Source: Capillidium heterosporum
Lineage: Eukaryota > Entomophthoromycota > Entomophthoromycetes > Entomophthorales > Capillidiaceae
Direction of reading: 5' to 3'
Length of the DNA: 64,000 bases
Assembly (NCBI GenBank): GCA_016630905.1
Contig: WBMQ01000001.1
Span: 1,922,001-1,986,000, forward strand
The translations under genes were made by a program, and so were the position numbers. Positions 46,403 through 58,955 of this stretch are shown here, piece by piece. How positions within the stretch are numbered: position 1 is the first letter of the stretch; every line of letters starts with the position of its first letter. The notes under the pieces were generated by a model that saw only the letters and a list, made by a program, of their open reading frames with translations, was not told where the DNA came from and did no database searches.

Positions 46403-47392
46403 ATGAAATCCCTCAGCTTAATCGGCCTCCTCTATCTCAGTCTCTACCAAGCGGCTACCGTCACCATAATTTCACCTGCGGCCAGCAAAGATGAGCTTCC
46501 TGATACCAGCAACGACCCCCAGCTGGCCAAGATGATCCAGGACCTCAAAGAACTCAACGCCACCTTCCAGGATGCCCCACCCAAATCATCCCGCTTAGCT
46601 ATCCCTGTCAACTTGAAGATCGCCTCCGAAGCTAACGCTAAGCGGATTTCTAAATATGCTGGGGCCGCTTACTGCGCCGACAACAACTTGATCCAATGGT
46701 CCTGCACCCACTGCAAGTCTTTAGGAAGCATGATTGCTGTCGACACTATTTTAAAGCACAGCGCTACCGACACCAAAGGTTTTATAGCCATTGACCACAA
46801 CGCCAAATCTATTGTTCTATCTTTCCGCGGCTCTTACAACATAAAGAACTGGATCCAGAACATCAAGTTGCTTTTAGTCAGCTACGGTACTACTAGTGGT
46901 TCCAATTTGAAGGTGCATCAAGGGTTCAAAGAGGCTAACGATGGCTTAGCGCAGACCTATATCCCCAAGTTGAAGCCTTTGTTGGACTACTACAAAGACT
47001 ACAAGATGGTTGTTACTGGACATTCGTTAGGTGGGGCTATCGCTACCTTGGCTGCTTTGGACGTTCAATCTAAATTGAAGTTACCTTGGACGCGGGTTGA
47101 GCTGTACACTTACGGTGAACCTAGAGTCGGTAATCCCGAGTTTGCTTACTACGTTGATGCTTTGCCTTTGACTTTGACGAGAGTTGTCAACAATAGGGAT
47201 ATTGTTCCTCATGTACCACCTAGATTGGCTGGCTATAACCACCACCACAACGAGATGTGGTTAACTGGTTCGGCCAAGGTATGCTCCACAAGCCAGGTTG
47301 AAGACCCCAACTGCTCATTGTCGATGGAACCTTTCTTATCAGTTGTCAACCATCTGTGGGCTTGGGATACCTTCTTGGGTGGCTTGTGCTAG
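46403..47392 (+). CDS. Secreted class 3 (fungal) triacylglycerol lipase
   Basis: This single-exon gene encodes 329 aa. It begins with a signal peptide (MKSLSLIGLLYLSLYQAATV) and a ~60-residue propeptide-like stretch, as in Rhizomucor/Rhizopus lipases. The nucleophile lies in GHSLGGA (Ser208). The expected acid is Asp266 in NNRDIVPHVPP, and the expected base is His317 in 'VVNHLWAWDTFLG'. The spacings (58 and 51) match those I recall for Rhizomucor lipase. The oxyanion-hole strand 'SIVLSFRGSYNIKNW' and several cysteines, including a C-terminal GLC, are present. It should hydrolyse triglycerides outside the cell. No defect was seen. Confidence 0.95.
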   Translation: MKSLSLIGLLYLSLYQAATVTIISPAASKDELPDTSNDPQLAKMIQDLKELNATFQDAPPKSSRLAIPVNLKIASEANAKRISKYAGAAYCADNNLIQWSCTHCKSLGSMIAVDTILKHSATDTKGFIAIDHNAKSIVLSFRGSYNIKNWIQNIKLLLVSYGTTSGSNLKVHQGFKEANDGLAQTYIPKLKPLLDYYKDYKMVVTGHSLGGAIATLAALDVQSKLKLPWTRVELYTYGEPRVGNPEFAYYVDALPLTLTRVVNNRDIVPHVPPRLAGYNHHHNEMWLTGSAKVCSTSQVEDPNCSLSMEPFLSVVNHLWAWDTFLGGLC

Positions 47393-47566
47393 TTTAATAA
47401 AAGTAGCTTTTAATTTTTATATCATTTTGAAAATAAACGTTTGTTTCTAATACTTTTTACTTTTGGGATAATGTATAGCTATACAAATGGAATTCAGCAA
47501 AAATTTTATATTAAAAACTAAACTATAGCTCTAAAATAGTGATTTAGATCGTCAATTTATAGATTT

Positions 47567-49444
47567 TTAAACGAATTTGAACTTTTGCCCTGAGCCAAAG
47601 TATTTGTCGTTAGCTTCACGCACTTTCTTAGCGCGGATCTCTGGGTTCTCCAATTCTAAACCTTGGACAGGAGTGAAGGCCAATGAGGTAGCGAACCCTG
47701 AAGTTAGGGTACCGCCCGAAGTACCGGAAGTTTGTGCTAAGCGCGTCTTCTGCTTCTTGGTCAACGATGCTAATTTAAACAAGTTAAGTTATGAAAGGAA
47801 AGTTGTACAATACTTACTTTTGGTACGGGTGTCAGAGACGGCAGCTCGAACCTTGCCCCTATTGGAAGTGACGGTGCCTAGGCCAATCATAAAGTCCATA
47901 CCGTAAGCGAAATCTTCAGCTTCGCCAAAGTTCATGCGGTTCTGGGCCTTATGGAACTCGGTAACGGCCAGACTTTCCTTTATGCGGCGTATTCTAAATT
48001 TTCGGATTAATAAATCGAATACCAATTGTGTCGTGAAATGGTTTACCTTTTACCTCCCCTACGCTTCTTAGGACCCTCATCGGGGATAGGCAAAGCCTTA
48101 ATAGTCTTGGATGGCGGTGGCACCATCAAGTTTTCTAATTGTTTGGTGACATTCTCCTTCAACTCCTTACCCAAAGATCCTAGCATATGGTTTCAATTGG
48201 AGTTCTAATAACAAAAGTTGGATAAAATCAAGTAGTTTTAATGGAAACTTACCATCCCTGGAACCGTAACTGACATCCATGCGGATGGCCAAAGCAGCTC
48301 TAAACAAGAACAGTGTTAGTAAATTGGATTGGTATGGAAGGGTACTTGTTGCCGGTTATCTTGGCTATTTTGGATCGAAATTCGGGTGGGGTAGATAAAA
48401 CGATATCAGAATAGTATATGAACCCGTGGTTTCCCTTGTTGCCGATCTTGGAGAGCCCTGAATGCATCGATTTGTTGGAGCCTAAAATCTATTCCAATTA
48501 GGACTTGGGTTTTAAAATTAATTTACCGGTAAGTTGCAAGAGGGGATTTTGCACAACGCTTGTAAGCCACCCGATGCCCCTAAAAGTTTAGCAGCAGTTG
48601 AAGTTCCCTACTAAAGCCGACAGGTTGGGTGCCACCAAGTTCATACGCGATTCAACGAAGCTCAAAATCTAAAGCATATTGAGTATTTGATTGTCGTGAA
48701 ATTTTACCTTTATCTTGTTGGAGTCTAACTGTAAAGCCAGGTCGCAAGCTTCGATAACATGCTCCAGCTCTTGCTTGGAGATGGTTTTCGATTTGAGATC
48801 GGCGTTCAACATATTGACTATCATTATTGTTGCTTGAGGTAGGAAGTTTAAAGCGGTTAGATCGATAGCCTAAATTTTAGTTGGAATGAAATAATGATTG
48901 GTATATTACTGGATTGTCCTTGATAGTTTTGACGGTCTTTATGTACTCGATAGAGTTGGTAACTAAAGATTCCAAACCTTTGTACCTAACTTCGTATTTA
49001 TGACGAATGTACTAAGTTTTTAAAACAAAGTTAAAAACAAAATAAAAAAGCGGGTACCTTAATAATATCTGATAGCTCTTCATCAATCTGGGAAACAATT
49101 TCGTTGGCCTCTACCGTCAACTTGTACTCCTTCTCATCTTTAAGGGAGCCTGTTACATTGTCAGCATTAGGCTTCGTTTCCAATTCTTCCATCGCCTAAA
49201 CAATTAGTTGGTAATTTTCAAATGTGAAAGGTACTTTGATAATCTCTTTGAGTTGCTTCGATTTCCAAAGGTTCGTTATGTTGAAAATGGAGTCCTTCTT
49301 TTGAGCTTCTGTCAATTCGGCTTCTGGTCTTTCAACTGAACTATCTTCCCCATCAACTTGAGCTTCAGCTTCATCTTTTTCATAATCTTCATCGGAGTTG
49401 TCGGTCAGGTTGTCCAAATCGGCTATCCAATCTTTGGCTGCCAT
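47567..49444 (-). CDS. PRP31: PRP31, U4/U6 snRNP splicing factor, with one-base frame disruption
   Basis: Ten exons with nine introns of 38-73 nt give 1456 coding bases, one more than a multiple of three, for ~484 aa. Prp31 binds the 15.5K protein and U4 snRNA through its Nop domain and holds the U4/U6.U5 tri-snRNP together. Seen are an acidic N-terminus ([12 protein letters not shown]), a NOSIC-like coiled-coil, 'NLSALVG' then '[21 protein letters not shown]' (Nop core), 'GFIYYSDIV', and the basic '[14 protein letters not shown]' with '[15 protein letters not shown]' near the end, all conserved in human PRPF31. The frame is lost between 'LVG' and 'TSTAAK' at 48606-48608, where GGG should be GG. 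The start is the first ATG after an upstream stop. Confidence 0.92.
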
Positions 49445-50772
49445 CTTTGCCTTTGCCTTTAAGTTTGAGCTTGAATTTACTTGCTTCTTTATTCTAAACT
49501 GAGTTTTGGCTGATAACTTGGGTCCTTTTGGCAAATCAAAACGATGGTAGTAAGATCCAAATTAGTTGTCTGATAAAACTGGAGATTAAGTCAAATTTAG
49601 TATCCAAAGCTAGTGATTGGATATTAAATTTCGACCAGGGCAGTAGAAGCATTTTCTACTAATCCAGGATTTTCAAACTCTTGGAAGTAAGCGAGCTAAC
49701 GATCAAAGAGCAATTCAAAAGTATGAATTTGAAGCTCAATTTTTACATCCAACACTTAAAGCCATATAAAATTTGGAAAGATAGCCCTCTGAAATATAGG
49801 ATGTTAAATGCAAAATGTATATTAAGAACCCAAAGTTTATTTATCCGACAAGCTTTACTATTTCTTAGCTTCAGTATGCAACAAAGGCATACTTTTGAAT
49901 AATATAATAGCCCAGTTTCACTTATATAGCCGCCATTAACTAGATGATGAAGATGGCTTATACGGGTGGATAAAACTAGTAAGCTTTCAAAGAGGTTGTA
50001 TTGTAACTTTCCGAATTCCTATGACAAATAGCTATATAGTAGTGCAGGTGTTTGCCTAAACTTGGATTAGCAAGACTGAGTAGGTTGAATGTAGTCGGTA
50101 AGTTAAATGTTGGTCTAAAGCTATAGTCTTTTGAGAGTTGGGTTTCTTCTAGCTAATACGGTAACGGCTTTTCCCAAATGGATTCAGGCTTTGAATTACT
50201 GCGTTTCTAATCTAATCCAATCCAACTTTGATACTTTTTAGCAGCCATCCAAGTGATTTGCATCACTTCAAAGCAAATGGTTGTATAAATTTACTAGAAC
50301 GGAGTTACAAATCTACATTTTCTATAAATACATATATAGTACGCAATGACTAAAAGCTGATATCCTTTGATCATGCTGCTTTATAACTATAGGTCATCTT
50401 GACAGTATACTATCTGCTAGGTCAAACACCAATACTCATTTTGAGCAATCTATACATTTTATAGGACACTTTGCCCAAAGTGCCGGATGAGATCCCTCCT
50501 CAATTTCAAGTTACCATCTCTTTGAGGTGGGCTGAAGTTTCTGAAGCAAATTTACTTTTACCCATAAACTCAATAGCAGCCAATTAAGGACTTCAAACTT
50601 TCCCATTATTAGTACTATTATCTTTACTTTACCCCCATAGGAACCCCAATTTAGATTCGACATCCAAGTAATCGAAAATGGCTTTGATCACATTACCATC
50701 ACTAAAATCCTATTGTCCAATTAAATCCACCAACGTTCACCAATGCATCTCATGCCATTAATTCACTAAACA
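49445..50772. other. Divergent promoter region of PRP31 and cyclophilin
   Basis: No gene was found. The frame at 49681-49902 is AT-rich and unsupported. Confidence 0.45.
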
Positions 50773-50780
50773 TATAAAAG
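50773..50780 (+). promoter_or_regulatory. TATA box of the cyclophilin gene
   Basis: TATAAAAG lies 50 bp upstream of the ATG at 50830. Confidence 0.6.
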
Positions 50781-50829
50781 ACCAAACATCATTACATTCC
50801 AAGCTTTTCTTTATAACAAAATACAAAAA

Positions 50830-51806
50830 ATGAAATTTCTAGCAGTTTTGTCGACCGCTTTGCTGGCCTTCAACCAGGTACTCAGCGCCCAGGAACCCAA
50901 AGTTACCAACAAAGTCTTCTTCGATATCCAGCATGGTGATAAAGATTTAGGCCGTATCGTCATTGACCTCTACGGTAAAACTGTACCTAAGACCGGTAAG
51001 TTTAAGTTAAAATCTGGAATAATGTATGCTAACTGCCTTTGTCTTAGCCGAAAACTTCAGAGCTTTGGCTACTGGTGAAGTACTATTACTTTGATTTTAG
51101 AAATTTGAACTTAACGTCTTACTTTTGTAGAAAGGTTACGGCTACAAGAACTCCATCTTCCATAGAGTTATCAAAGTACTTGTATAAAAAGTTATTTACT
51201 TACCCACTTCTTTATTTATCTAGAACTTCATGATCCAGGGTGGAGATTTCACTAATGGGAACGGTACCGGTGGCAAGTCCATCTACGGCAAGAAGTTCCC
51301 CGACGAGAACTTCAAGCTCAAGCACCGTGGACCCGGTAATAGAACTATACTCCTACTTTTACTTATATATATTAGGTTACTTGTCTATGGCTAACGCTGG
51401 GAAGGATACCAACGGATCTCAGGTAATTAAAGCTAAATAGCCAGCTTTTTTAACCCAACTTGTAGTTCTTCATCACTACCGTCACCACCTCCTGGTTAGA
51501 TGGCAAACACGTCGGTAAGTTTACAGCTGTTTTAATTAGACTCAGGTTCTAACCACCTTCTTTCTACCTAGTCTTTGGTAAAGTGTCGGAAGGTATGGAT
51601 ATCGTTACCCAGATCGAGGATGCCACTACTTCCTACGGTATACTATATGTAGATTATCCTAAACTAACTTGTATTGACTAGGTGACAAGCCTAAGGAGGA
51701 CGTCAAGATCGTCAACTCGGGAGAATTGAACTTGGATGACGGCACCGAGAAGAAGATCGAAGTTAAAGCTGACGCCGATGCCGACAACAAAGGTGATGAA
51801 TTGTAA
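50830..51806 (+). CDS. ER-lumen peptidyl-prolyl isomerase (cyclophilin B / Cpr5-like)
   Basis: Eight exons with seven introns of 40-57 nt join cleanly to 213 aa. The signal peptide is [20 protein letters not shown]. The core has '[31 protein letters not shown]', '[16 protein letters not shown]' (the catalytic arginine lies in FHR, after intron 2), '[22 protein letters not shown]' and '[14 protein letters not shown]', the standard cyclophilin order. The C-terminal extension is acidic/lysine-rich and ends GDEL, resembling an HDEL/KDEL retrieval signal. It should assist proline isomerisation of secretory proteins in the ER. The -4 glycine is unusual. Confidence 0.95.
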
Positions 51807-53112
51807 CTTCACTTTCCATTAAATTTTCGTTACCCACCTACTAAAGCTTTGTTAAATTAAAATTTGTCCAGATGAATAAACTTTATGTTCTCCATTGGCA
51901 TCTTTTCAGTTTAATGTTTTGTATAGATCTCGCAGGGCTGACTCTTTATAAAGATTGGATTCAAAGCTCTATGAAATGTATGCTTTAATAAACTTTAATA
52001 TCCATGCAACGTCTTTATACTTTAAATTAATCTTATAAACATCTTGAGTTTGTATGAAATTGGATGTTTTTTCATCATTAATAAACTGCTACTAACTTAA
52101 AGGTTTAAACGTTATGCTTGAAGACGTACAGCATCAGACTACCGCTTTGCCACCACTTCAAAAGGCGACATTAGTCTCCTTTCAATTTTAATCTGGTAAC
52201 AAGTATATATTTTGCTAAACACGAATAGTTTTAATCTAGAATGGGACTATATATATTATTTGAAGCACTGCGATCTTAAAGTTTAATAGCAAAGAAATAT
52301 AGATTTGCTATCAGAAAATGATAGGATACCATTGAGAAATCCTAAAATAAACTATGGGATCCAAACTTCTAAACGTGAACATTCGATTACTATATCTATA
52401 TATCATTCTATCATCCAACTAAAGCCGTGTAACTAGTGTAGTGATTCTAAATATATTTGTCGTCTATATCCGATATATACTATTTCCATACAAGCATCGC
52501 TACATAGTCGTCTTCATTCATTATAATCAAGAAAATCTTGGAAAAGGCATTATCTCTTGCAGGATGTATAACAAATATAAGCTTGCAAACTTTATTTTGG
52601 TTAAGCATAGTTAGAATCAAAGTGTTATTTCGTACTTTATAATAGTACCGTTACAACTGCTATTAAATATCAAGCTACTTTATCGTTCGATCAACCGGTT
52701 TCGGATATAATGTATACTTTGTACTTAAAGTTTGGCGCCTTGAATGACGGTTGTAAGTTAGAGAAGGTAAGCTTATGGCCTAAAAGTCCTTGGAATAGAC
52801 GTCTAAACGTAAAGGTATGGGTGGCTTAGGTCGTCCGTACCTTCAAAATACCTTAAAATAGATAGAAAGTAATAGCATATAAAGAATACCATCATAAATT
52901 CAAACACCTAAGCCTACTTTGCTTGGTCTCATAAAACTACTCTAGATCTATGAAAAAGAAAATACATATACTGAACTCGATAATAAAAGCTTTATTTTAT
53001 TCGTGGGGCAGCGTAAATACAAAACTAAACTACAAAGATGGACATCTATGGGCATGGTGATAGTTACCGTCTAGTTGCCTGGAGATGAAAGTTTATTATA
53101 GAGGAGCTTCTA
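51807..53112. other. Convergent intergenic region
   Basis: No gene, RNA or clear repeat was recognised in about 1.3 kb. Confidence 0.45.
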
Positions 53113-54321
53113 CTAGTACATTACCCCGTCGATAGTAGGGGTCGAGCTATTTTGCGAAGGTAATGTGGCAGGGGTAGGTGTAATTGCACTTGCTTGCACG
53201 TTGGCCGGTGTCAAGTTGTAGTTGCTGACGAACCCGGAGGCGCCCTGACCTAGACCGTACAACAATCCCCTAAAGCAGATTCAGCAAGGAAATATGTTAA
53301 AGTTTACATGTATTTATAATCGTCGATGCTGTTTTCGAAATATGCCATGCGCAACTTGAAAAAGGTTGAGCTCGTTAAAAGGCTGTCGCTCCCAGCTTGA
53401 TGCTTGATGCCTATCCTTTCGATCTACAAAGCGTCATCAATTATGCAAACTAAAAAGGCGACTGGGCTCAAACAAAAAGTACCTTGAATCGATCGGCGAT
53501 ATCTTGCAGACCTCCCTTTAAATTTTTACACGACTTCATAAGGTACTTAATGTCGTAGATTTTGGGGAAGAAGATCTCCAATAAACGGAAGAACTCATTC
53601 TCAGTTGAGGGCAATATGCTCCCCGACACCACTTTGAGGAGATAACCAAAGTCGTACCCACTTGAAAAATTAAAACAAAGCTGCAAACAACATTACCTGT
53701 GGAAGGATATCCACCTAACCGAATCAGATAGCACTAACCCTGAAGAAATTAAAAGCTCACCAAAGACATCTAACTCGATACCAAACTCCTCATGCTGCTT
53801 AAAGTCGATACCAGACTTCATAAGTAAATCAATACTATCTTGGGCGTACATATCGGTTTCCAAACTAAACTTAAAGTTGAACTGCCAGGTGCACACGTCC
53901 TCTGGTAAATTCCCATTCTGGTCGCTAAATGTAATACCGAGCTGGATAAGTTTCAAAAGGTCGACGTTGGCTCGCAAACTTTGATAATTGAAATCTGAAA
54001 ACGAGCGGAATTGGCCTATAGGCTTGGCTATCACCCCAGGGAATTCGGTATCCTATATTCAAACATTCAGGACAATTTGTTTTAAATAGTTACCATCGAA
54101 ATGTATTTGTACTCTTTAACCATCTTTCGAATATTCTCCATCTCCTTTTCGAAGTTGGAGGCCCACACTTCTTTTATCAAAGGAGGTTTCACTTGACTGT
54201 TGTCTATCATATAGTCGCTCTTACTACTCTGGTAATACTGGTTCATGGGCATGCCATAAGTTTGGGCGTTGTAGTGCCGGTAGTTGTTGCGCCAATTGGC
54301 ATTCTGGTTAGTCATCTTCAT
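53113..54321 (-). CDS. POP2: CCR4-NOT deadenylase subunit Pop2/Caf1
   Basis: Five exons with four introns of 36-59 nt join cleanly to 344 aa. The enzyme is a DEDD-family 3'-5' exonuclease that shortens mRNA poly(A) tails within CCR4-NOT. The Asn/Tyr/Gln-rich N-terminus precedes 'IKEVWASNFEKEMENI'. Exo I, DTEFPGV, is split by intron 1 just before DTEF. It is followed by 'YQSLRANVDLLKLIQLGIT', Exo II 'TWQFNFKFS', 'SGIDFKQHEEFGIE', 'WISFHSGYDFGYL' (Exo III-like) and 'SDSLLTSSTFFKLR', all typical. The C-terminus is Thr/Pro/Asn-rich and ends DGVMY. At the last exon junction the AT|G split is essential: an exon end at ATG would appear to shift the frame. Confidence 0.95.
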
Positions 54322-55030
54322 ACGTTTACCTAGTCAAATACGAAATAAACATGAAACTTCTTTTGCAGGTATGGTTGGACGAGCTCTGATTTAACTATTT
54401 GCTGCTTATCTCCACATTAGACCAATGCTTCTCAGCTATTGGTTGGTTAAGGATTCTACTTGACTAAAGTTTAAATTTGTGCTGTATGGTTGGTTACTTG
54501 TATCCAATAGGTAAGCTCCTTAGAAATTTGACCCGTACCTAATGAAATTTAGCCAATCTAACAAATGGAATTGCGAAATAATTCGTTGCAAAATATAATT
54601 CCCAGAATTTCGCAAAATTTTACCCAGAACTTCATTTACGAGCCAATAACAAATATGCACAATACCACTTATTTCCAATAAAAGAATGTATATCTCAAAG
54701 AAAAGCTTATAAAAAGCATATGTATGTATGTATATATAGATGATACTATCTCTTATATTTAACTCCTTAGCTATACCTATATGATAAAAACAATCTACAC
54801 CATCGAAAACCAACATGCAAAACACATAAGCTTATGTGTAAAATTTTAATTCATCATTTTCCCAAACTTCCAGCAAATTCCATTTTGGAAGGCTAAGATT
54901 CCCACCAAATAGTATAAATCTAATTGGCTACTGAGCCAAGTATGAAGTAACCAAAGTGACTTGGCCTTTGGGTTATTAGACAATCCAATCGAAATATTCT
55001 AGAGCAAGCTTACAAGCCCAACTTTATAAA
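54322..55030. other. Divergent promoter region of POP2 and RER1
   Basis: No gene is seen. A short tatg microsatellite (~54719-54735) is present. The 101-codon frame on the minus strand is AT-rich and unsupported. Confidence 0.45.
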
Positions 55031-55683
55031 ATGGACAACCCAACAACTGATTCTTCAAGCGCCGCTGGGAAAGTGGAACATCTATTCAAGAATTTATCAA
55101 TGGTAACTTTAAGTTTATGTATTTTTATTTATTTTTTAGAGGTATCAAGGTATCCTCGATTCAGTAACTCCATTCCCAGGGCCACGCTGGGCAGTGACCG
55201 GTGTGCTATTAATTTTATTCATAGTACGCTTCTTGGTAGCGCAAGGTTGGTACATCGTTGCTTACGCCTTGGCTATCTACCTTTTGAACGCTTTCCTAGC
55301 TTTCTTGACGCCAAGATTCGACCCTGCCTTGGAGGAATTGGAGCAGGAAGAGCTGGACCAAGACAGCAACTTCTCGTTACCAACTCGATCCGACGAAGAA
55401 TTCAGACCTTTCATCAGAAGGCTTCCTGAATTCAAATTCTGGTATATTTTGCTTGTTGAATTTTACTAATTATTTTAGGCTGCTATCGACTCGAGCCATT
55501 ATTATCTCTCTGTTCTGCACCCTCTTTGAAGCCTTTGACATCCCCGTATTCTGGCCCATATTAGTCTTTTACTTTGTCTTTTTGTTCGTATTGACCATGC
55601 GACGCCAGATCCAACACATGATCAAGCATAGGTACTTGCCTTTCAACATCGGCAAGAAGAAGTACTCGAAACGGTCGGGTTAG
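55031..55683 (+). CDS. RER1: RER1, Golgi-to-ER retrieval receptor
   Basis: Three exons (two 37-nt introns) join cleanly to 192 aa, the usual Rer1 length. Rer1 sits in the early Golgi membrane and returns escaped ER membrane proteins through COPI vesicles. Seen are '[17 protein letters not shown]' before the first membrane hairpin, the loop '[19 protein letters not shown]', '[22 protein letters not shown]' and the second hairpin, then the '[17 protein letters not shown]' tail ending in a Lys-rich stretch. These motifs are almost invariant across eukaryotes. Confidence 0.97.
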
Positions 55684-56364
55684 TGATTAAAAGTAAGGCT
55701 GAACAACACTTTCATTTATATAAATAATAAATGGTTTATTGAATGGTTATTATTTGATTTTCAAATTACATTGATGATCTCCTTTAAGCATCCGATAGAG
55801 TGAGTAGTTTATCTTTTCGATTAATGACCTTTGCTAAATTCGAAGGTTGTGCTTTTCATGGACAATATATAAATTTCTAGAATTAAATTGTTACTTTGAT
55901 GGATAAGCAAGTAAATTCGGTTCACAAATAAACCAATTTAGTTTGGATGGGCCAACAACTGTGGTAATCTGATTGGATTTTAATATAAAAGAATGAACTA
56001 ACTTGTAGTTTTCTCAGACACGATAGGAAAGCTATTGTATACAATTAAATTTTATTTTACTATATCTAAGTATATTTTGCACAAGTATCTTGCATAGATC
56101 ATATCAAGAAATAGCTTTAAATAATTTACAAACTACGAGTATAAATACGGAATATACTAAACGCATGCCTTTTCAAATTCTGAACTATATATCACTAAAT
56201 TAATTGCTACTTACCATTCTAAAGTATAATACAATGGATGTTCAAGCCATTCAAAGGCACTCATTATCAGAAGTACACTATTGCTATTTACAATTAAAAT
56301 CGACGATTTATGGGACAAACATTAGCTGTAAAATAGCCTCAAAGCATATAAAACCAAACTTTAA
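55684..56364. other. Convergent 3' spacer
   Basis: This is the 3' flank of RER1 and of the BCKDH gene. AATAAATGG near 55727 may be the RER1 poly(A) signal. Nothing else is seen. Confidence 0.45.
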
Positions 56365-58150
56365 TTAGTTGGATTGGACATAGTCCTGGGTGGGGTAGAA
56401 TTCGGGGAACTTTTTGACATGTTCCAACATCTCTTTTTGCTGATCCAATAGGTGCTGAGGAGTGGTATCGTAGACATCGGTAAAGAGGTGATCAATGGCT
56501 GGCTTCTTGAACTCTTCAGCCTTCTTGAAGGCAATTAAAAGCTCCTTACGGGTCTCCTTCTTGTGGGCGTCTTCAGCTGCTTGGTCCCACCACCCTTTAG
56601 CTTCCATGTACTTGCGGTAACGGGTGATGGGGTTATCTAGTCGCTTCCAATCCTCGACTTCCTAAAATAACTTTAGTATTGTCATCAAAATAATTGTATA
56701 ATATAGATGTAGTCCAAGTACGAACCTGCTTTGACCTGTAGGCAGAAGAATCATCGGAGGTACTGTGATGTCCGACACTACATAATCAATTTAGATAGAT
56801 GTATAATCAAAATAGTACCGATAGGTCATAGCCTCAATTAATACTGGTTTGTTGTTTTCAATGGCGTGGGCTCTAGCTTCTTTGGTAGCATTGTAGACAG
56901 CCTAGTAGGAAACCATTAGTCAAAATTCAAAACAAAATATAGTACAAAGATGTCATTTCCATCAACTCGGATGGTATCAATTCCATAACCAACACCACGG
57001 CTAGCTAAAATCAATAATTATTAGATTGCCATTTTAACAAAAATACTTACCAATACCATCACCACGATACTGCTCATGGGAAGGGGTGGAGATAGCGAAC
57101 CCATTGTTACGGCTACTATAGTTAGATTTTAAATTTTCGAAAAATGCTACCAGAAGAAGATGACGGGGCAGGAGAGAGTAGCCGACATGTTGAGAGCGGC
57201 GTGGAAGTCCCCTTCGGAGGCGGCGCCTTCACCAAAGTAAGTGATGGCGCAGGCTTGCTTACCCGACATTTTCAACGCATAGGCGGCACCAGCAGCTTGA
57301 GGTAGCTGTGTACATAAGGGCGAGGAAATGGACTGAAAGTTGAGCTGCTTAGACCCATAGTGTACTGGCATCTGCCTACCTTTACCGGTATCTTCGCTGT
57401 TGCTGTAGCACTGGTTCATAAACTGCTGCAAAGTGAAGCCTCTATGTAATAAAACTCCAGACTCACGGTACTATATTCCATTAGCTGTAGTTTACAATAT
57501 AAAAAGTACCTGACCAAAGACGACATCGTCTAAAGTCAAAGCGGCAGCCGAACCAATTTGAGCCTCCTCACCAAAAGCCGTCATGTAGAAGGAGATACGT
57601 CCCTGACGTTGGGCGTCATAGAGGATAGTATCCATGATGTTCAAAGTTACCATATCTTTGTACATCTTGGTGGCTAGTTCTTGGGATACCTATATAAAAG
57701 TAAGCCCAAGTTAGAAACAAAAGTACCTTTGGATCATTCTCCTGGTCGATAATAGAGCCATTTTCGTCCATAACCCGGTAGGTTGGGATAGCTTCGGCCT
57801 GAGGAACAAACTCCAACTTGTTGGAGAAGTATGAATTCAAGGCACCGGGGTATCGCGAACGTATCTTCTCCAAGTTGAGGCTGGTGCTATGTAGGCTTCT
57901 CTAAAGTTGGTGTAAGCTTCAATAAATCATATCGAGTATCATTTACATTGAGGACAGCTCCATTTCTTCCCATGAGAGGTAGGGAGGACCTAGCTACTTT
58001 GCTAAATATCAATCGACCGGACTTGTACATAATGTTGGCTAAACTGAACGAGGGTTGAAGTTTACTTTGTTGCTTCGAGAAATTGAGATTTGTAGGCTCA
58101 AGAAAACGATTGGCTATAAAGCCATGATATCTTGTCTGAAATGTCAGCAT
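56365..58150 (-). CDS. BCKDHA: Branched-chain 2-oxoacid dehydrogenase E1 alpha subunit
   Basis: Nine exons with eight introns of 37-64 nt join cleanly to 476 aa. The subunit binds thiamine diphosphate and oxidatively decarboxylates the keto acids of Val, Leu and Ile in mitochondria. The N-terminus is basic with an RSLHST-type presequence segment. Conserved parts are '[22 protein letters not shown]', '[12 protein letters not shown]', 'MPVHYGS', '[19 protein letters not shown]', the ThDP motif '[15 protein letters not shown] ... NNGFAIST', and the regulatory phosphorylation loop '[16 protein letters not shown]'. That loop in particular separates it from pyruvate dehydrogenase E1 alpha. Intron 4 uses the second of two adjacent AG acceptors. 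Confidence 0.96.
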
Positions 58151-58955
58151 CCTCAACTTCCATTTGGTATAAAGTAGGCTTGAAGGAATGTAGGTATGCT
58201 ATTGGATAAGTTCTACCATTGATTCTGGATTTAATTACGTATTCTATTTTGGAGCTTAATGTTGGATGTCAAAGTTTTAGCGTAGAAAAGTAGAGGGCGA
58301 AGGATGGTTGCTTCGAGATACATCTGCCAGGCATTGATGCTGTGCTTAATAAGTATATGTGTCTTGGAGGCATTTTATATTACCTTGCTAGTATCGTTGA
58401 ACACATACATATTTAAATTGCAATAGGGAAAGTCAGTATCAATTGATTTGAATTTAGTAAAGTGCTAGAATGCATTTTACAACACTCTAAGCTTTTATTA
58501 CAAGCTGAAAAAATTTATTATATAGTGCCTTTATAATATACTGATGTTTCTACGTTATGTCTACAGTAAATTGTTCATCATATTTATATTCGCCTGACTA
58601 TATCCTACAATACTAAAGTTATTCTACATCTCTACTTGATCAAAAAGATATTCGTAAACTTTTATAAACTCAATTTAACTTACAAGAAAATATAAAACAG
58701 TATCAATGTTTTTCAATAACATTGTATAGTAATTCCTATTTTAACAAGTAGACATATTCACAAGTACAAATACTATACATTACCTTTGCCAATTTCATCA
58801 AAAAAGCAAGATAAACTTTTACTTGTAAACCTATAAATCAAACCTCCAAGCTACTTTTATAAAAGACACTTTATTTCATTTCTTTCTATATTCTATCTTT
58901 ACCATCTAAAATATAGTTGACGATGTTTACCAGATTTCAGTTCCCTCGTCGAAAG
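58151..58955. other. Intergenic
   Basis: No supported feature was found. It holds the BCKDHA promoter and the 3' flank of the uS2m gene. Confidence 0.45.

Noticed and set aside
53270-53330. Apparent fifth one-base frame break in POP2
   Set aside because: It disappears when the last intron is placed correctly: the exon ends AT and the next begins GGG, giving ATG GGA in frame. Exon lengths then sum to a multiple of three.
57100-57150. Apparent extra residue in BCKDHA at the 'FFC-RNNG' junction
   Set aside because: Using the second of two adjacent AG acceptors restores the conserved sequence exactly.
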